From Gemmatimonadaceae bacterium (GTDB lineage Bacteria; Gemmatimonadota; Gemmatimonadetes; Gemmatimonadales; Gemmatimonadaceae): a DNA stretch of 64,000 nucleotides. This document shows positions 16,532 through 24,992 of the stretch, in pieces (position 1 is the stretch's first letter; each line of letters opens with the position of its first letter). The stretch covers positions 41,511 through 105,510 of the forward strand of contig JADGQU010000001.1 of assembly GCA_017881545.1 (NCBI GenBank), read 5' to 3'. Below the pieces are notes generated by a model, which searched no databases, was not told the origin of the DNA, and saw only the letters and a program-made list of their open reading frames with translations. The position numbers and the translations under genes were made by a program.

Positions 16532-17470
16532 TTAAGCGGAGGCGGCGGCAGAGCTGGCAAGCGATGTGATCTCGCCGGCACCGGCGCGGATTGCCCAGGA
16601 AAGTCCGCGTGAGTTGACGGCCGCCTCGACCATCTTCGTGCCAAGGAAGTAGCCGCTTCTCTCAGGGAAAACATGGCGCTCCACAGTTCGGGCGTCATCG
16701 CTCATTCCACCCGAGAGATATCTGAGCCGCAGTCCCAGGCCCGCCCGATCCAGATCGTTATTGAGGGCTCTCGTCATCAGCGGCTCGAGCTCACGGACGC
16801 TCGCGTACTCGCGTCTCGTATAGCCATAGTACTCCCAGGCAGCATGTCCGGGACTGATTGCTCTTGACGCAATCGTGGCCAGACCCTCGTTGATCATGAG
16901 CTCGCGGAGTGAAGCGCGTCTGCCGGTTTCCCAGTACGAGTAGTATCCGCCCGCGTCATCGATCAGCTGTTTCATCTCGCTCCTGCTGGTGGGCGAGGTA
17001 TAGCGGACCGTGTGCGCGATCTCGTGGGTGAGCCACAGTGGGATCAGCTCGGGGTCGAGGCCCAGACCCTGCGTCTCCGGGTTCGTCACGCTGGTGAAAT
17101 GCTCCAGGCAAACGAACGCGACCCCTTTTCCCTCGACTACCAGCTCGCCGGCATTCGCCGCACCAACGCCAACCATGAGCACAACGTCGATGTCAGTGTC
17201 GACGTCGAAGAGAGTCCGGCATTGCTCTTCCGTATTTCGGGCCAGGGAGACGACGTCGATTCTCTCGAGCATCGTGCGAAGGTCTACACGGCTCGCAAGT
17301 GCGGCAGAGCGAACAACTTCCAGAAAATGCGGCCCGGCCGGATCCAGCACATAGTTGTGCCAGTAGGCTTCTAGGAAGCGGCGGTGGTTTTCGAAGTAGC
17401 GGAGATAGGCGGCGACACGGTCTGTACTGTTGTGAACTGCGAAAAAGTCAGGCAGTAGGTTGATGAGCAT
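16532..17470 (-). CDS. Putative zinc metallopeptidase (HEXXH protein, DUF2268-like)
   Basis: About 312 residues from ATG 17470; a TTG at 17539 would add 23 residues, neither start has a good ribosome-binding site. The motif THEIAHTVRY gives HEXXH, and a Glu in LMINEGLATIAS about 42 residues later is a plausible third zinc ligand, as in gluzincin-like DUF2268 proteins. The region before HEXXH (ELIPLWL) and the repeated Tyr/Trp residues after it fit a small soluble peptidase. No signal peptide is visible, so it should be cytosolic. It converges on mnmE, with its stop 2 bp from the mnmE stop. No substrate can be deduced. Confidence 0.65.
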   Translation of the reverse strand: MLINLLPDFFAVHNSTDRVAAYLRYFENHRRFLEAYWHNYVLDPAGPHFLEVVRSAALASRVDLRTMLERIDVVSLARNTEEQCRTLFDVDTDIDVVLMVGVGAANAGELVVEGKGVAFVCLEHFTSVTNPETQGLGLDPELIPLWLTHEIAHTVRYTSPTSRSEMKQLIDDAGGYYSYWETGRRASLRELMINEGLATIASRAISPGHAAWEYYGYTRREYASVRELEPLMTRALNNDLDRAGLGLRLRYLSGGMSDDARTVERHVFPERSGYFLGTKMVEAAVNSRGLSWAIRAGAGEITSLASSAAASA

Positions 17471-17641
17471 CAACGACCAGGTCGCGGGGTGGTGAGCCAG
17501 TCGCGGTTTTTGCGATGCGAGAAGATACAATCCACCCAAACTCTCAACAAGGCCGATCTCTTCGACAAAGATTTCAAAACTGTGGCACAGATATTCCCTC
17601 TGTATTCGGAAAGCTTCGAGCGCTGATTAGGAGGAGTAACC

Positions 17642-18292
17642 ATGACAACGCTGCGTCAGATCGAGCTTCGTTGTCCCGTGTGCGACAACGAGTTCAAATC
17701 CCAGACTGTAGTTTCGACAAATGCGTTCGGGGGAAAACGGACCGATTTCCACGAACGAGCAGCCGGAACGCAGCCGCTTGCATATCTCATCCACATGTGC
17801 AGCGAATGCGGCTTCTCTGGTGGAGAGTCCGATTTTACGCCTGCGACAGATGTCAGCCCGGGGTTGAGACAGCACGTTCTCATGGAGCTTGCCCCGCTTC
17901 GGCCGTCGCTGGTTTGTGGCTCGGAGAAGTACGAGGCGGCCGCCAAGGTCGCCCGGTGGCAAGGTCTGGATCAGCGGCACATTGCGGATCTCCTCCTTCG
18001 TGCCGCTTGGTGCTGTGTCGATGAGGGAGACCCGGAAGCGGAGCGCTATTTCCGCCGGCATGCCGCGGGGATGTTCGAGGAATCACTCCAGGCCTACGAC
18101 ACCGTTCCGAGGGAAGAGCGAGCAATCCTTACGTATCTGGTCGGCGAGCTCTGGAGACGAATCGGGGATACCAAAAAGGCGACAGCCTGGTTCGATCTGG
18201 TGGGCAGTGAGGTGACCGATCAGCAGAGTCAGCAATGGGTCATCGATGCCGCTGAGCAGCAGAAGCTGAACCCCAGGGAGTGGTTCGGCTAG
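17642..18292 (+). CDS. DUF2225 cysteine-motif protein
   Basis: 216 residues, ATG 17642 behind a strong TTAGGAGGAG site. Zinc-ribbon-like cysteines at the N-terminus: CPVCDNEF and MCSECGFSG, separated by a segment with GKRTDFHE, which matches DUF2225. The C-terminal part is helical and TPR-like (ADLLLRAAWCCVDEGDPEAE, LVGELWRRIGDTKKATAWFD). The function is unknown; DUF2225 proteins of other bacteria are likewise uncharacterised. It converges on upp with a 3-bp gap. Confidence 0.85.
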   Translation: MTTLRQIELRCPVCDNEFKSQTVVSTNAFGGKRTDFHERAAGTQPLAYLIHMCSECGFSGGESDFTPATDVSPGLRQHVLMELAPLRPSLVCGSEKYEAAAKVARWQGLDQRHIADLLLRAAWCCVDEGDPEAERYFRRHAAGMFEESLQAYDTVPREERAILTYLVGELWRRIGDTKKATAWFDLVGSEVTDQQSQQWVIDAAEQQKLNPREWFG

Positions 18293-18295
18293 CGC

Positions 18296-18946
18296 TCAAC
18301 GCGTGCCGAACAATCTGTCTCCAGCATCTCCGAGGCCCGGCAGGATGTAACCCTGCTTGTTGAGTTCCCGGTCGAGGGCCGCGCAATAGATCTGGACGTC
18401 CGGATGCGCCTTGCTCAGATACCGGACTCCTTCGGGAGCGGCGACCAAACAGAGAAACCGAATCCGGTTTGCGCCCGCCCTCTTCAGTGAGGCAACAGCG
18501 GCAGCAGCGCTTCCCCCAGTGGCGAGCATCGGATCGAGCAGGAAGAAATCTCGTTCCGCCGTATCCCCGGGCACCTTGAAATAATAGTCCACTGGCAGCA
18601 GGGTGCTGTGGTCCCGGTAGAGTCCGATGTGGCCTACGCGCGCCGAAGGCACGAGGCGGAGAATCCCTTCAACCATTCCGAGACCGGCGCGCAAGATCGG
18701 GACGAGCGTCAGCTTCTTGCCGCTGATATGCCAGCCCGACGTCTTCTCCAGCGGAGTGTCTACCTCCCTCGGCTCGAGACTCAGGTCGTTGGTGGCCTCG
18801 TACGCCATGAGCATCGCGATCTCATCGACGAGCTCCTTGAAAGTCTTGGTCTCCGTCTGCCGGTCGCGCAGGATCGTCAGCTTGTGCTGAACGAGGGGAT
18901 GCCGGATAATAGTCAGAGAGGGGAATTCCTTGACGCGCTCGATCAT
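18296..18946 (-). CDS. upp: Uracil phosphoribosyltransferase
   Basis: 216 residues, converting uracil and PRPP to UMP (salvage). Visible features: the N-terminal HPLVQHKLTILRDRQTETKTF, the LVPILRAGLGMVEG segment, and the PRPP loop LLDPMLATGGSAAAAV. The C-terminal AALDRELNKQGYILPGLGDAGDR forms the uracil-binding flexible loop region. The ATG at 18946 has no clear ribosome-binding site. It is a single gene with no uracil permease neighbour. Confidence 0.96.
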   Translation of the reverse strand: MIERVKEFPSLTIIRHPLVQHKLTILRDRQTETKTFKELVDEIAMLMAYEATNDLSLEPREVDTPLEKTSGWHISGKKLTLVPILRAGLGMVEGILRLVPSARVGHIGLYRDHSTLLPVDYYFKVPGDTAERDFFLLDPMLATGGSAAAAVASLKRAGANRIRFLCLVAAPEGVRYLSKAHPDVQIYCAALDRELNKQGYILPGLGDAGDRLFGTR

Positions 18947-19010
18947 TCTAGCCCCGGGATTCCGGCATCAATACTGTGAACATTCACCGGCTCATAATCT
19001 CTAATCCCCG

Positions 19011-19187
19011 ATGAAAGAATACCAGGCTGTCGTGGTCAAGCTGACGCGGCATACGCGCGAGGACGAAGATACCCTCACCGATCTTCTGAACGAGAGAAGC
19101 AGGGGAGGATGGGAGCCGGCCCTGATGTCGCAGGACGAGCAACGGCTCACGATCCTGTTTTCGCGCGATGCAGTAGCAGAAGGATAG
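19011..19187 (+). CDS. 58-residue DUF4177-like protein
   Basis: Starts MKEYQAVVVKLTRHTREDED, with RGGWEPALMSQDEQRLTILFSR in the second half. The pattern of an N-terminal strand, a Leu-rich helix ending in GGWEP and a final strand matches the small DUF4177 family. No ribosome-binding site precedes the ATG (CTAATCCCCG). It ends 4 bp before the TTG start of the beta-CASP gene, whose ribosome-binding site lies within its last codons, so the two are likely co-translated. The function is unknown. Confidence 0.7.
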   Translation: MKEYQAVVVKLTRHTREDEDTLTDLLNERSRGGWEPALMSQDEQRLTILFSRDAVAEG

Positions 19188-19191
19188 CTGT

Positions 19192-20574
19192 TTGGAGATA
19201 ACGTTCATCGGTGCGGCACGCGAAGTCACGGGCTCCTGTCATCTTCTTCACGTCAACGGGCATACCGTAGCTCTCGACTGCGGGATGTTTCAAGGCAGGC
19301 GGCAAGAGTCAGCCGAGAAGAACCGCAAGCTTCCGCTGCCGATCAAAGATCTCGATGCCGTTGTCCTCTCGCACGCACACATCGACCACTCGGGGCGCCT
19401 TCCGTACCTGATCGCAGAGGGCTATTCCAAGACGATCTGGGCAACCGCGGCAACGCGGGACCTGTGCGCGATAATGCTCGCCGACTCGGCCCATATCCAG
19501 GAGAAAGACGCCGAGTTTCTGGCCAAGAGGAAAAAGGACTTCATCGAGCCGCTGTATGGAATGCGACACGCCGTGCGCACGATGGACTTGATGGTCGGCG
19601 TTCCCTACACAGAGCCGTTCGACGTTGTTCCCGGAGTGCGTGCCAGCTACATCGACGCCGGCCATATCCTTGGCTCGGCATCTGTCCTGGTCGACTGCAC
19701 GGAGGGAGGGAAGACAAAGCGGCTGGTCTTTTCCGGAGACGTTGGCAGAAGTGGTCTCGCCATAGTCCGGGACCCAGTTCCGCCCGACGGTGCCGACGCT
19801 CTTGTCATGGAGTCAACGTATGGAAACAGGGACCACGAATCCGTAGAAGGCGCCCGAGCGCTGTTGGCCAAGGTGGTTCGCGAGACTGCCGGTCGAGGAG
19901 GCCGCGTTCTCATCCCAGCGTTCGCGGTCGGGCGAACACAGGAGATGATCTACGTCCTGCATGGTCTCGTGAAGGAGGGAGCAATCCCGGCGATTCCAAT
20001 CTATGTCGACAGTCCCCTGGCGATCGATGCGACGACTGTGTTCGAAATGCACCCCGAAAGCTTCGACCGATCCGAAGAAATGGTACGGATAACGAAGGAG
20101 CTTTTCCGCTTCGACCTTCTCCACTATACACGCGATGTGGAGGAGTCAAAGGCCATATCGCGCTCTCACGGCCCGATGGTGATAATTGCGGCATCGGGCA
20201 TGATGGAGAACGGCCGAATTCTTCATCACCTGGCGCAAGGGGCGAGCGATCCGAGGAACACGATTCTCGTGGTCGGATTTCAGGCCGAGCATACGCTCGG
20301 CCGAAGGGTGGTGGAGAGACAACCGGTTCTCCGGATCTTCGGCGAGGATGTCGCCCTCCACGCACGTGTCGAGGTCATCGACGGGTACAGCGCGCATGCA
20401 GACCGAACGGAGCTGACGACCTGGCTGGGACGCGTCCGGGAGAAGTCACCAAAGCTGGGACCGGTTTGGCTCGTGCACGGAGAAGCTCCGGTGCAGGACG
20501 AATTTAAAGCGGCACTGGAAGCGAAGGGATATTCCGTTGAGTGCCCGGAGCCTCACACGAGACGTGCTTTCTAG
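19192..20574 (+). CDS. Beta-CASP metallo-beta-lactamase RNA-processing nuclease
   Basis: 460 residues, TTG start 19192 with AAGGA about 9 nt upstream. The metallo-beta-lactamase core shows GAAREVTGSCHLL, LDCGMFQGRRQE and the zinc motif SHAHIDHSGRLPYL. The beta-CASP part includes ESTYGNRDHE, PAFAVGRTQEMIY, the SGMMENGRILHHL motif and the C-terminal VIDGYSAHADRTEL. This is the YSH1/CPSF73-like bacterial subgroup (RNA or DNA hydrolases related to TTHA0252). It is probably involved in RNA decay or maturation; the upstream DUF4177-like gene may be coupled to it. Confidence 0.92.
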   Translation: MEITFIGAAREVTGSCHLLHVNGHTVALDCGMFQGRRQESAEKNRKLPLPIKDLDAVVLSHAHIDHSGRLPYLIAEGYSKTIWATAATRDLCAIMLADSAHIQEKDAEFLAKRKKDFIEPLYGMRHAVRTMDLMVGVPYTEPFDVVPGVRASYIDAGHILGSASVLVDCTEGGKTKRLVFSGDVGRSGLAIVRDPVPPDGADALVMESTYGNRDHESVEGARALLAKVVRETAGRGGRVLIPAFAVGRTQEMIYVLHGLVKEGAIPAIPIYVDSPLAIDATTVFEMHPESFDRSEEMVRITKELFRFDLLHYTRDVEESKAISRSHGPMVIIAASGMMENGRILHHLAQGASDPRNTILVVGFQAEHTLGRRVVERQPVLRIFGEDVALHARVEVIDGYSAHADRTELTTWLGRVREKSPKLGPVWLVHGEAPVQDEFKAALEAKGYSVECPEPHTRRAF

Positions 20575-20589
20575 CGTACTTTCGTACGG

Positions 20590-21213
20590 ATGAAGCGTTC
20601 TGCGAAAGCAAAACATGTCGTAAAGATCATTCGGCGAATATTGACGGTCGCGGTCGTGGCCGCATTTGCTCTCTGGATCGCCTCCGCTACAGCTGTTCTC
20701 GTTTGGAGCTCGCGTGATGAAGCGCGGCCTGTTCAGGCGATAGTCGTACTGGGAGCTGCGCAGTATGCGGGTAAACCATCGCCTGTCCTCCGCGCCCGGC
20801 TCGATCACGCACTCGATCTATGGAATCGCCATCTGGCGTCTCTGCTGATACTCACGGGTGGAACGGGAGCCGGCGACACCACCAGCGAAGCGGCCGTTGG
20901 CAGAAACTACGCCCGGAAACACGGGGTTCCTGACAGCGCGATTCTGGTCGAGAACGAAGGCCGGACGACCAGTGAGTCGATGCACGCAGTCGCGGGGATG
21001 CTCGAAGTCCGGGGGCTTCAAACGGCCCTTCTCGTCAGCGATCCCTTCCACATGCTGCGACTGCGAATTCTGGCAAGGCGCTTCGGGTTTACACCGTACA
21101 CGTCCCCCACTCAGACCAGCCCGATCTCGCCAAATCGGGAAGAGCGCTGGAAGTATATTTTTAGCGAATCGCTCAAAGCACCGCTCGCCTTCTTTTTCGA
21201 GAGGAAGCTGTGA
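20590..21213 (+). CDS. YdcF/ElyC-like DUF218 membrane protein
   Basis: 207 residues: a basic N-terminus and a transmembrane helix (about residues 17-37), then the DUF218 alpha/beta domain with IVVLGAAQYAGKPSPVL, LILTGGTG, SEAAVGRNYA, ENEGRTTSESM and LVSDPFHMLRLRILA. ElyC and SanA relatives act in envelope maintenance, but the precise reaction is not known. A 5-bp inverted repeat CGTAC/GTACG with a 4-nt loop lies just before the ATG. The stop overlaps the GTG start of the next gene (4 bp), so it heads the first M16 pair operon. Confidence 0.85.
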   Translation: MKRSAKAKHVVKIIRRILTVAVVAAFALWIASATAVLVWSSRDEARPVQAIVVLGAAQYAGKPSPVLRARLDHALDLWNRHLASLLILTGGTGAGDTTSEAAVGRNYARKHGVPDSAILVENEGRTTSESMHAVAGMLEVRGLQTALLVSDPFHMLRLRILARRFGFTPYTSPTQTSPISPNREERWKYIFSESLKAPLAFFFERKL

Positions 21214-22589
21214 AGAAGAACCCCCTTTTAGTGGCGTTGTGTTACTTAATAATAGGCACCCTAGGGGCAGCGTGCGCCGATGCACAAGCCACCCCTCGTA
21301 TCCAGTTCGAGAAGTACAGGCTCCCGAACGGCCTCGAGGTCATCCTCCACGAGGATCACTCTACCCCCATCGTCGCCGTCGACACCTGGTACCACGTCGG
21401 CTCTGGCGATGAGCAGGTTGGCCGGACCGGGTTCGCGCACCTGTTCGAGCACATCATGTTCATGGGCTCGCAAAACGTTCCGGTTGGAGCATTCGACCAG
21501 ATGCTCGAGGCGGCAGGGGCCAACAACAATGGCTCGACGACGGAAGACCGGACCAACTACTACGAGACGCTGCCTTCAAACGCGCTTCAGCTGGCTCTCT
21601 GGCTCGATGCTGATCGCATGGGGTTCCTCCTGCCGACGATGGACCTTCCCAAGGTCAATCTTCAGCGCGACGTCGTAAAGAATGAACGGCGCCAACGCGT
21701 CGACAACGTGCCCTACGGACGGGCGGACGAAATCATTCTGGCCGCGCTCTATCCCAAGACACACCCATATTCGTGGCCAGTCATCGGCTCAATGTCCGAC
21801 CTAAGTGCCGCATCGTTGGCTGACGTGCAGAACTTCTTCAAGACCTACTACGCGCCGAACAACGCGACTCTGACGATCGCTGGAGATTTCGATCCATCGA
21901 CGGTGAAGAAACTGGTGGCCCTGTACTTTGGGAGCATTCCCCGGGGCCCGGAGGTGAAGAGGAGGCTAACGGTGCCCGCCGTCGCGATTCCACGCGACAC
22001 GTTCCTCGTTCTCGAGGACAAAGTTCAGCTGCCGCGCCTCTTCTATACCTGGCACTCTGTCAAGGGATTCTCGAAGGATGACGCCGCTCTCGACATCCTC
22101 GCCCAGATCATTGCCAACGACAAGAACTCGCGCCTGTACAAAAAGCTCGTCTACGATCTCCAGATTGCACAAAATGTGAGCGCGGGTCAGGATGGCTCGC
22201 GCCTGGATGGGAAATTCCAGATTGATGTCAGTCCAAAACCCGGCCAGAAAGTCGCGGATATTGATCGGATCGTTCAGACAGAGATTGCCGGTGTCATCAG
22301 CGGCGGCGTTACACAACGCGAGCTCCAACGAGCCCAGAATCTGTACAAGGCGAGCTTCCTCAACCGGCTTGCCAGCGTGCTCGGTAAGGCGGAGGTACTC
22401 AACTCTTACAACTACTTCGTCGGCAATCCGGACTACGTCCAGCAGGATGCGGCGCGCTATGAGCGTGTCACGGCAGCTGATGTACAACGCGTCGCGAAGA
22501 CTTATCTCGGACGTCCGAAGATCGTTCTTACGGTCGTTCCGGAGGGGAAGAAGGACATGATGCTAACCGCAAGCGGAGGTGATCGATGA
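21210..22589 (+). CDS. Exported M16 peptidase, catalytic subunit (pair 1)
   Basis: 459 residues, GTG 21210. N-terminal signal (KKNPLLVALCYLIIGTLGA) with LGAAC resembling a lipobox. The inverted zinc motif HLFEH occurs at 77-81, with the third ligand Glu in VVKNERR (about E159), so this is an active inverzincin. The insulinase fold is completed by the C-terminal domain. Its stop overlaps the start of the inactive partner by 4 bp. It is probably periplasmic or lipid-anchored and degrades short peptides. It is clearly homologous to the third M16 gene (24993-26303). Confidence 0.93.
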   Translation: MKKNPLLVALCYLIIGTLGAACADAQATPRIQFEKYRLPNGLEVILHEDHSTPIVAVDTWYHVGSGDEQVGRTGFAHLFEHIMFMGSQNVPVGAFDQMLEAAGANNNGSTTEDRTNYYETLPSNALQLALWLDADRMGFLLPTMDLPKVNLQRDVVKNERRQRVDNVPYGRADEIILAALYPKTHPYSWPVIGSMSDLSAASLADVQNFFKTYYAPNNATLTIAGDFDPSTVKKLVALYFGSIPRGPEVKRRLTVPAVAIPRDTFLVLEDKVQLPRLFYTWHSVKGFSKDDAALDILAQIIANDKNSRLYKKLVYDLQIAQNVSAGQDGSRLDGKFQIDVSPKPGQKVADIDRIVQTEIAGVISGGVTQRELQRAQNLYKASFLNRLASVLGKAEVLNSYNYFVGNPDYVQQDAARYERVTAADVQRVAKTYLGRPKIVLTVVPEGKKDMMLTASGGDR

Positions 22590-24031
22590 AGGTTTTTGGA
22601 GCTACGAGCACGCTGGGCGTACTTATCCTGCTCGCCGTCCAGTCGATCGCCTCAGCGCAGGGAACGTTTGACAGAACGAAACCACCCGAGTTGGGGCCTC
22701 CACCTCGTGTATCGCTTCCCCCAATCCTCACGAGGCAACTCCCGAACGGGCTGAAGCTGATGATCGTCGAGCAGCACGAGCTTCCGCTCGCGGACTTTGT
22801 TCTTCTCGTCGGAAGTGGCGGTACCGTCGACCCCGCCGGCAAGACGGGAGTCGCAAACCTGACTTCGTCCATGCTGCGCGAGGGCACGACGACTCGTAAG
22901 AGCCTGGACATAGCCGATCAGGTCGCATTCCTCGGCATCAACCTTTCTCCGACCAGCAGCTGGGAATCCAGCACGCTGTCGCTGCACACCCCAACGGCAC
23001 AGCTCGACAGCGCGCTTGCCCTTTTTGCGGACGTGGCCCTCCATCCGTCGTTTCCCGCGAACGAGTTTGAAAGGATAAGGAAAACCCGCCTGACCGAGCT
23101 CCTCCAGCTACGCGACCAAGGGCCGGCGATCGCGAACATTGCGTTTCCAGCGATCATCTACGGCAGCGGGCATCCGTATGGACTTCCACTAATCGGCTCC
23201 GAAGGTTCCGTGAAGTCACTCACGACCGCCGATTTATTGTCCTACTACCAAACGAATTTCAGGCCGAACAATGCAACCCTGATCGTCGTGGGAGATGTGA
23301 ATCCAGCTCAGGTCGAGCAGAAGATCAACACGCTGTTCGGCAACTGGGAGCGTGGAGATCTTCCCCAGCTCAATTACAGTGAGCCACCAAAGTCGGGCAC
23401 AACGACGATCTATCTGATCGACAAGCCGGGTGCGGCGCAGTCGTCGTTCCGAATCGGGTCCGTGGGGGTTCCGCGCTCGACTAGGGACTATTTCGCTCTG
23501 ACGGTGATGAATACGATCCTGGGCGGGTCCTTCACCAGCAGACTGAACCAGAACCTTCGCGAAGCACGGGGCTATACCTATGGTGCCGGCTCCCGCTTCG
23601 ATATGAGACGGGCGGCTGGACCCTTCACCGCATCGGCGGAGATCGTCTCGGCGAAAACCGATTCCGCGCTTCTCGAGTTCATGAAGGAGCTGAATGGAAT
23701 CCGTCAGTCGGTTCCACCCGACGAGCTATCCCGTGCGAAGCGCTATTTGCAGCTACAGCTTCCGGGAAATTTCGAGACGACCCAGCAAATCGCGGGTGCA
23801 CTGGTACCGGTGGCGCTGTATGGACTCCCGCTCGACTACTACAATAACTACGTCCAGAACATCGAAGGCGTCACTCAGGCCGACGTGGCTCGGGTTGCGC
23901 AGCAGTACATAAGCCCAGGCTCACTTGCGGTGGTAATAGTCGGTGACCGAAAAACAATCGAACAAGGCCTGAAAGCAATCAACGTCGGGGCGATCGCGAT
24001 CAGAGACATAGCAGGGCAGCCGATCCAATAG
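22586..24031 (+). CDS. Exported M16 peptidase, non-catalytic subunit (pair 1)
   Basis: 481 residues. Signal peptide KVFGATSTLGVLILLAVQSIASA. The M16 fold is recognisable (LPNGLKLMIVEQHELPLADF, NLREARGYTYGAGS, RPNNATLIVVGDVNP) but the place of HxxEH reads GVANLTSSMLREG, so it cannot bind zinc normally. In known M16B pairs the non-catalytic partner supplies the R/Y motif, and RGYTYGAG is present here. Start and stop overlap (ATGA) with the catalytic partner suggests an equimolar heterodimer. A terminator follows. Confidence 0.92.
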   Translation: MKVFGATSTLGVLILLAVQSIASAQGTFDRTKPPELGPPPRVSLPPILTRQLPNGLKLMIVEQHELPLADFVLLVGSGGTVDPAGKTGVANLTSSMLREGTTTRKSLDIADQVAFLGINLSPTSSWESSTLSLHTPTAQLDSALALFADVALHPSFPANEFERIRKTRLTELLQLRDQGPAIANIAFPAIIYGSGHPYGLPLIGSEGSVKSLTTADLLSYYQTNFRPNNATLIVVGDVNPAQVEQKINTLFGNWERGDLPQLNYSEPPKSGTTTIYLIDKPGAAQSSFRIGSVGVPRSTRDYFALTVMNTILGGSFTSRLNQNLREARGYTYGAGSRFDMRRAAGPFTASAEIVSAKTDSALLEFMKELNGIRQSVPPDELSRAKRYLQLQLPGNFETTQQIAGALVPVALYGLPLDYYNNYVQNIEGVTQADVARVAQQYISPGSLAVVIVGDRKTIEQGLKAINVGAIAIRDIAGQPIQ

Positions 24032-24042
24032 CTGCGGCAATC

Positions 24043-24083
24043 AAAGAGGACACGATCTGATTCTGGGTCGTGCCCTCTTTTTT
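24043..24083 (+). terminator. Terminator after M16 pair 1
   Basis: An AAAGAGG..CCTCTTT stem of about 15 bp with two imperfect pairs (24043-24057 with 24065-24080), a short loop, then a run of T. It separates the M16 operon from the convergent hydrolase gene. Confidence 0.75.
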
Positions 24084-24096
24084 GGATCACTGAAGA

Positions 24097-24939
24097 CTAC
24101 CTGCCAGGGGCTGTCGGCGAGCCTGATGGCTTAGGGCTCGAGTCGGGGTTCAATGCCGCGGCAATCCAACGCCAGTAGGCCTCACCGGCGATCTCGGCAA
24201 TGTCACTATGCCCGGCTTTCTCTACTACGAGAAGATGACCCTTTCGTTTGACAGCTTCGTAAACTTCGATTCCCATTCTGAAGGGCACGATACGGTCGCG
24301 CTTACCGTGTGCTACCGAGACCGGCACATCGAGCTCAGAGACAATGTGTTTCGTGTCGAAGTGAATTCGTGAGATAGCTCTCCAGACAATGGAAATGGGC
24401 GGCCACACGATGAGTCTCGCCATCGCGTGAGCCGAAGAAAACGGCGACTGGAGAAGCAAAGCAGTAGGAGGATGAATTTCGGCAAGCTCGGTTGCTACGC
24501 CACTGCCGAGTGAATGACCGAAGTAGGCCATCCGCGTGCGATCGATACCGAATGCAATTCGCAGATGGTCATAGGCGCCACGCGCGTCGAGCTTCGTGGT
24601 CGAGTAAGTAGGACTCCCACCAAGCGACATGTAACCGCGGTACTCTGCGAGGAAAACGGCGTATCTGGTACGGTGCTCTACCGCCCGGGCCCAGTCGAGC
24701 TGCCATACGGCAAGGTCGGCGTTTCCATGGAAGCAGAGCAGCACGCCGGGCGCACTTTTGGGATCCCCGACCATGAAGCCGGTCAGCCGCTGCCCATCTA
24801 CCGCGTCGTACGAAACGCGCCCAGTCTCGGGGAGCTCTTCCAGCAGGCGAGGCGGCTGAAACAGGATTCGCTCCTGCGACCTCCAGAGCAGAACCAATGA
24901 ACCCAGGAGCAGTGCGAGAATGACCAATGCGGCAATCAC
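24097..24939 (-). CDS. Membrane-anchored alpha/beta hydrolase (Bem46/ABHD13-like)
   Basis: 280 residues, GTG start at 24939. An N-terminal hydrophobic helix (IAALVILALLLGSLVLLW) anchors it. The hydrolase shows LLCFHGNA (oxyanion hole), the nucleophile elbow GHSLGSG, an Asp in HGKRDRIVP and a His in EKAGHSD, a full triad. It resembles the Bem46/YfhR group of esterase-like proteins of unknown substrate. It lies between the two M16 pairs on the opposite strand, divergent from the second pair with 53 bp between starts. Confidence 0.85.
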   Translation of the reverse strand: MIAALVILALLLGSLVLLWRSQERILFQPPRLLEELPETGRVSYDAVDGQRLTGFMVGDPKSAPGVLLCFHGNADLAVWQLDWARAVEHRTRYAVFLAEYRGYMSLGGSPTYSTTKLDARGAYDHLRIAFGIDRTRMAYFGHSLGSGVATELAEIHPPTALLLQSPFSSAHAMARLIVWPPISIVWRAISRIHFDTKHIVSELDVPVSVAHGKRDRIVPFRMGIEVYEAVKRKGHLLVVEKAGHSDIAEIAGEAYWRWIAAALNPDSSPKPSGSPTAPGR

Positions 24940-24992
24940 GTGCGGGCGCCGAGGGGGTTCCAGTGGGTTTGCATGGCGGGCAATTTACGACA

